A stretch of DNA of 5,787 bases from UBA6120 sp035361955 (GTDB taxonomy: Bacteria > Bacillota_I > Bacilli_A > RFN20 > CAG-826): the NCBI GenBank assembly GCA_035361955.1, contig DAOSDC010000029.1:1-5787 (forward strand). The letters run 5' to 3'. Positions 4,471 through 5,787 of the stretch are shown one piece after another (positions within the stretch are counted from its first letter, which is position 1; each line of letters starts with the position of its first letter). The notes beneath the pieces were generated by a model. The model was not told where the DNA came from and did not search any database. It saw nothing but the letters and a program-made list of their open reading frames with translations. Position numbers and translations under genes: made by a program.

Positions 4471-5058
4471 ATGATTTTATTACTTGATTCTTCAAGCACC
4501 CAATTGTCGGTTGCTTTATCTGATGGAACTGCCATTATCAATAAAAAATCATATTATGCTTGGCAAAGCCAAAGCGAATTGATGATACCGGAAATTATCA
4601 ATCTACTCAAAGAAGCCAACCTTGATTTTAAAGCGCTTCATGCGCTTGCGGTTTCCATCGGCCCTGGGTCTTACACCGGGGTGCGCATTGCCTTGACGAT
4701 TGCCAAAATCATCGGATATGCGCTTCATATTCCCGTCTATACCGGTAGTTCGCTCCAAATGTTAAGAAACGGCGACCAGCCAACGATTTGTTTAATCAAC
4801 GCTAGAAGCGGACGGTCTTATTTCGGCGTTTACCAAGGTAGCAAGATATTGGTATCCGACTCGATACTGACCAATGAACAAGTGCTTGAATATATTGGCA
4901 ATCATCCAGATTACTCCCTTGGCGGAGCGCTTGACTATCTCGGGCTTCAAAGTCATGAAGTCGACATCTTCGCCAATTTGCTCGCCCTGACTAAATCCGT
5001 GGCGCCTATCAACGACATCCATGCGCTGAAGCCGGTTTATTTAAAGGATCATCTATGA
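4471..5058 (+). CDS. tsaB: tRNA threonylcarbamoyladenosine biosynthesis protein TsaB
   Basis: TsaB is the non-catalytic ASKHA-fold partner of TsaD and bridges it to TsaE during t6A synthesis. The N-terminal MILLLDSSSTQLSVAL is the phosphate-loop strand pair of the fold. QSELMIPEI (residues 34-42) corresponds to the usual HSE..LP segment, and SIGPGSYTGVRI (62-73) is the hallmark motif. The protein ends with PVYLKDHL, the usual family ending. At 195 residues it is shorter than E. coli or B. subtilis TsaB (about 230), so the C-terminal half is compact. A GTG at 4465 overlapping the tsaE stop is an alternative start. It lies four bases after AAGGA (4456-4460), whereas the ATG lies ten bases away. 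The ATG is preferred because the family usually begins right at the first strand. The last four bases (ATGA) overlap rimI. Confidence 0.94.
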   Translation: MILLLDSSSTQLSVALSDGTAIINKKSYYAWQSQSELMIPEIINLLKEANLDFKALHALAVSIGPGSYTGVRIALTIAKIIGYALHIPVYTGSSLQMLRNGDQPTICLINARSGRSYFGVYQGSKILVSDSILTNEQVLEYIGNHPDYSLGGALDYLGLQSHEVDIFANLLALTKSVAPINDIHALKPVYLKDHL

Positions 5059-5489
5059 TTGTCCGTCCGATGGAATTAAAAGATCTGGACGCTGTTTTGG
5101 CGCTTGAACGCGACTCGTTTCATGAACCGTGGACGGAGCAACACTTTCGCTACGAATTGAATGAAAATCCCTATGGATTCACGTTTATCGCCGAACAAGA
5201 AGGCATCATTTTGGGATTTATCAACTTTTGGATCATGTTTGAACAAGCGACGATCAATCAAATCGCGGTCGTACCTAAATTCCGTCATAAAGGTATCGGG
5301 GCGACACTGATCATCGATGCGCTCGACCGTATGAAAAAGGCAGGGGTTAGCCAAATCAATCTCGAAGTGCGCGTTTCCAATAAAATCGCCCAAGATTTCT
5401 ATCAAAAATTTGAATTTAAGGAAGCGCTGAAGAAGTCGCGTTATTATCACGACGGCGAAGATGCGCTATTAATGGTGAGAGCATTATGA
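5055..5489 (+). CDS. rimI: Ribosomal-protein-alanine N-acetyltransferase RimI
   Basis: This GNAT-fold enzyme transfers acetyl from acetyl-CoA to the N-terminal amine of a protein, classically ribosomal protein bS18. The 144-residue protein is normal in length. It shows the helix-1 region ALERDSFHEPWTEQHF (residues 16-31), the strand NQIAVVP (68-74), the acetyl-CoA pyrophosphate loop RHKGIG (77-82), LEVRVSN (103-109) with Glu104, and FYQKFEF with Tyr116. Glu104 and Tyr116 align with the catalytic Glu103 and Tyr115 of Salmonella and E. coli RimI. The C-terminal RYYHDGEDALLM is also typical. AAAGGA at 5043-5048 lies six bases before the ATG. The gene overlaps tsaB and tsaD by four bases each (ATGA), the standard arrangement in Bacillota t6A operons. 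The substrate in this organism is inferred. Confidence 0.94.
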   Translation: MIVRPMELKDLDAVLALERDSFHEPWTEQHFRYELNENPYGFTFIAEQEGIILGFINFWIMFEQATINQIAVVPKFRHKGIGATLIIDALDRMKKAGVSQINLEVRVSNKIAQDFYQKFEFKEALKKSRYYHDGEDALLMVRAL

Positions 5490-5787
5490 AACAACCAATC
5501 GTGTTAGCAATCGAATCAAGTTGCGATGAAACAGGTGTCGCTATCGTCCAAGAAGGACGGTTGCTTTCCAATGCCGTGTCAACGCAAGTGGCGATTCATC
5601 AAAAGTTCGGTGGCGTCATGCCGGAGATGGCTTCGCGTCTTCATACTGAAAACATCACCATGGTGCTCAATGAAGCTTTGGAAAACGCCAAGGTGAAACT
5701 CGAGGATATCGATGTATTTGCTGTCACGCGCGGACCCGGACTGATTGGTGCGCTCCATGTCGGCTTGCAAGCCATTAAAACATTGGC
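5486..5787 (+). CDS. tsaD: tRNA threonylcarbamoyltransferase TsaD, 5' part only
   Basis: TsaD is the catalytic ASKHA-fold subunit that transfers threonylcarbamoyl from TC-AMP to tRNA A37, using a bound metal. Only the first 100 codons are in the window, of about 330-340 expected; the frame is open at the right edge. The visible part carries AIESSCDETGVAI (residues 8-20), the segment HQKFGGVMPEMASRLH (38-53) and VTRGPGLIGALHVGL. All three are diagnostic of TsaD. The metal-binding His residues lie beyond the edge. The ATG overlaps the rimI stop by four bases, and a modest ribosome site GGTGAG (5474-5479) is coded within the rimI end. It is the last visible gene of the tsaE-tsaB-rimI-tsaD operon. 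Confidence 0.97.
   Translation, partial: MKQPIVLAIESSCDETGVAIVQEGRLLSNAVSTQVAIHQKFGGVMPEMASRLHTENITMVLNEALENAKVKLEDIDVFAVTRGPGLIGALHVGLQAIKTL

Noticed and set aside
5076..5450. 124-codon minus-strand open frame opposite rimI
   Set aside because: It is a shadow of the RimI coding frame with no recognisable domain.
1..5787. Mycoplasma genetic code (TGA as Trp)
   Set aside because: TGA ends thiT, tsaE, tsaB, rimI and the reductase gene at expected family ends, and Trp codons are TGG.
1..5787. Mobile element, CRISPR array or defence system
   Set aside because: No transposase, integrase, direct-repeat array or defence-like protein is visible; intergenic gaps are short and filled by the listed regulatory signals.

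Overview
The window reads as a chromosomal housekeeping segment of a Bacillota-type bacterium. Evidence for this is the gene order tsaE-tsaB-rimI-tsaD, a TPP riboswitch controlled by a transcription terminator upstream of an ECF thiamine S-component (ThiT), a YgaC/UPF0374-type DUF402 phosphatase and a YumC-type ferredoxin/flavodoxin-NADP+ reductase. Base composition looks intermediate (about mid-40s percent GC by eye). TGA ends five of the genes and TGG encodes Trp, so the standard bacterial code applies, not the Mycoplasma code. A lineage near the deep Mollicutes/Erysipelotrichia relatives is possible but is only an impression.

Layout. Bases 1-80 hold a strong GC hairpin and the ung promoter. 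ung (81-764, uracil-DNA glycosylase) is followed by a TPP riboswitch with an antiterminator/terminator pair (779-892) and thiT (908-1468). A two-TM DUF3137-like protein follows (1495-2370), preceded by an 18-bp perfect inverted repeat that overlaps its extended -10 element. A weak hairpin terminator and a new promoter lead to a DUF402 gene with a TTG start (2456-2986). Its 3' end overlaps the convergent reductase gene (3895-2963, minus strand) by 24 bp. A divergent spacer (3896-4006) carries a plus-strand terminator hairpin and another inverted repeat on an extended -10. It drives the tightly packed operon tsaE-tsaB-rimI-tsaD (4007 to the window end; tsaD is cut).

How the genes work together. 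TsaE, TsaB and TsaD form the machinery that transfers threonylcarbamoyl from TC-AMP to A37 of ANN-decoding tRNAs (t6A). RimI, an N-acetyltransferase, is embedded in the same operon, and stops and starts overlap by ATGA at both of its borders. ThiT imports thiamine and is switched off by TPP through the riboswitch. The remaining genes are independent housekeeping units.

I see no mobile element, CRISPR array, phage gene, toxin module or clearly new system. The most interesting features are regulatory: two genes (ung and the DUF3137-like gene) whose forced ATG starts lie only a few bases downstream of the predicted transcription start with no Shine-Dalgarno, two related TGATA/TATCA inverted repeats on -10 elements, a compact riboswitch whose best upstream -10 box conflicts with its own P1 helix, and a plus-strand terminator with no obvious plus-strand gene immediately before it.
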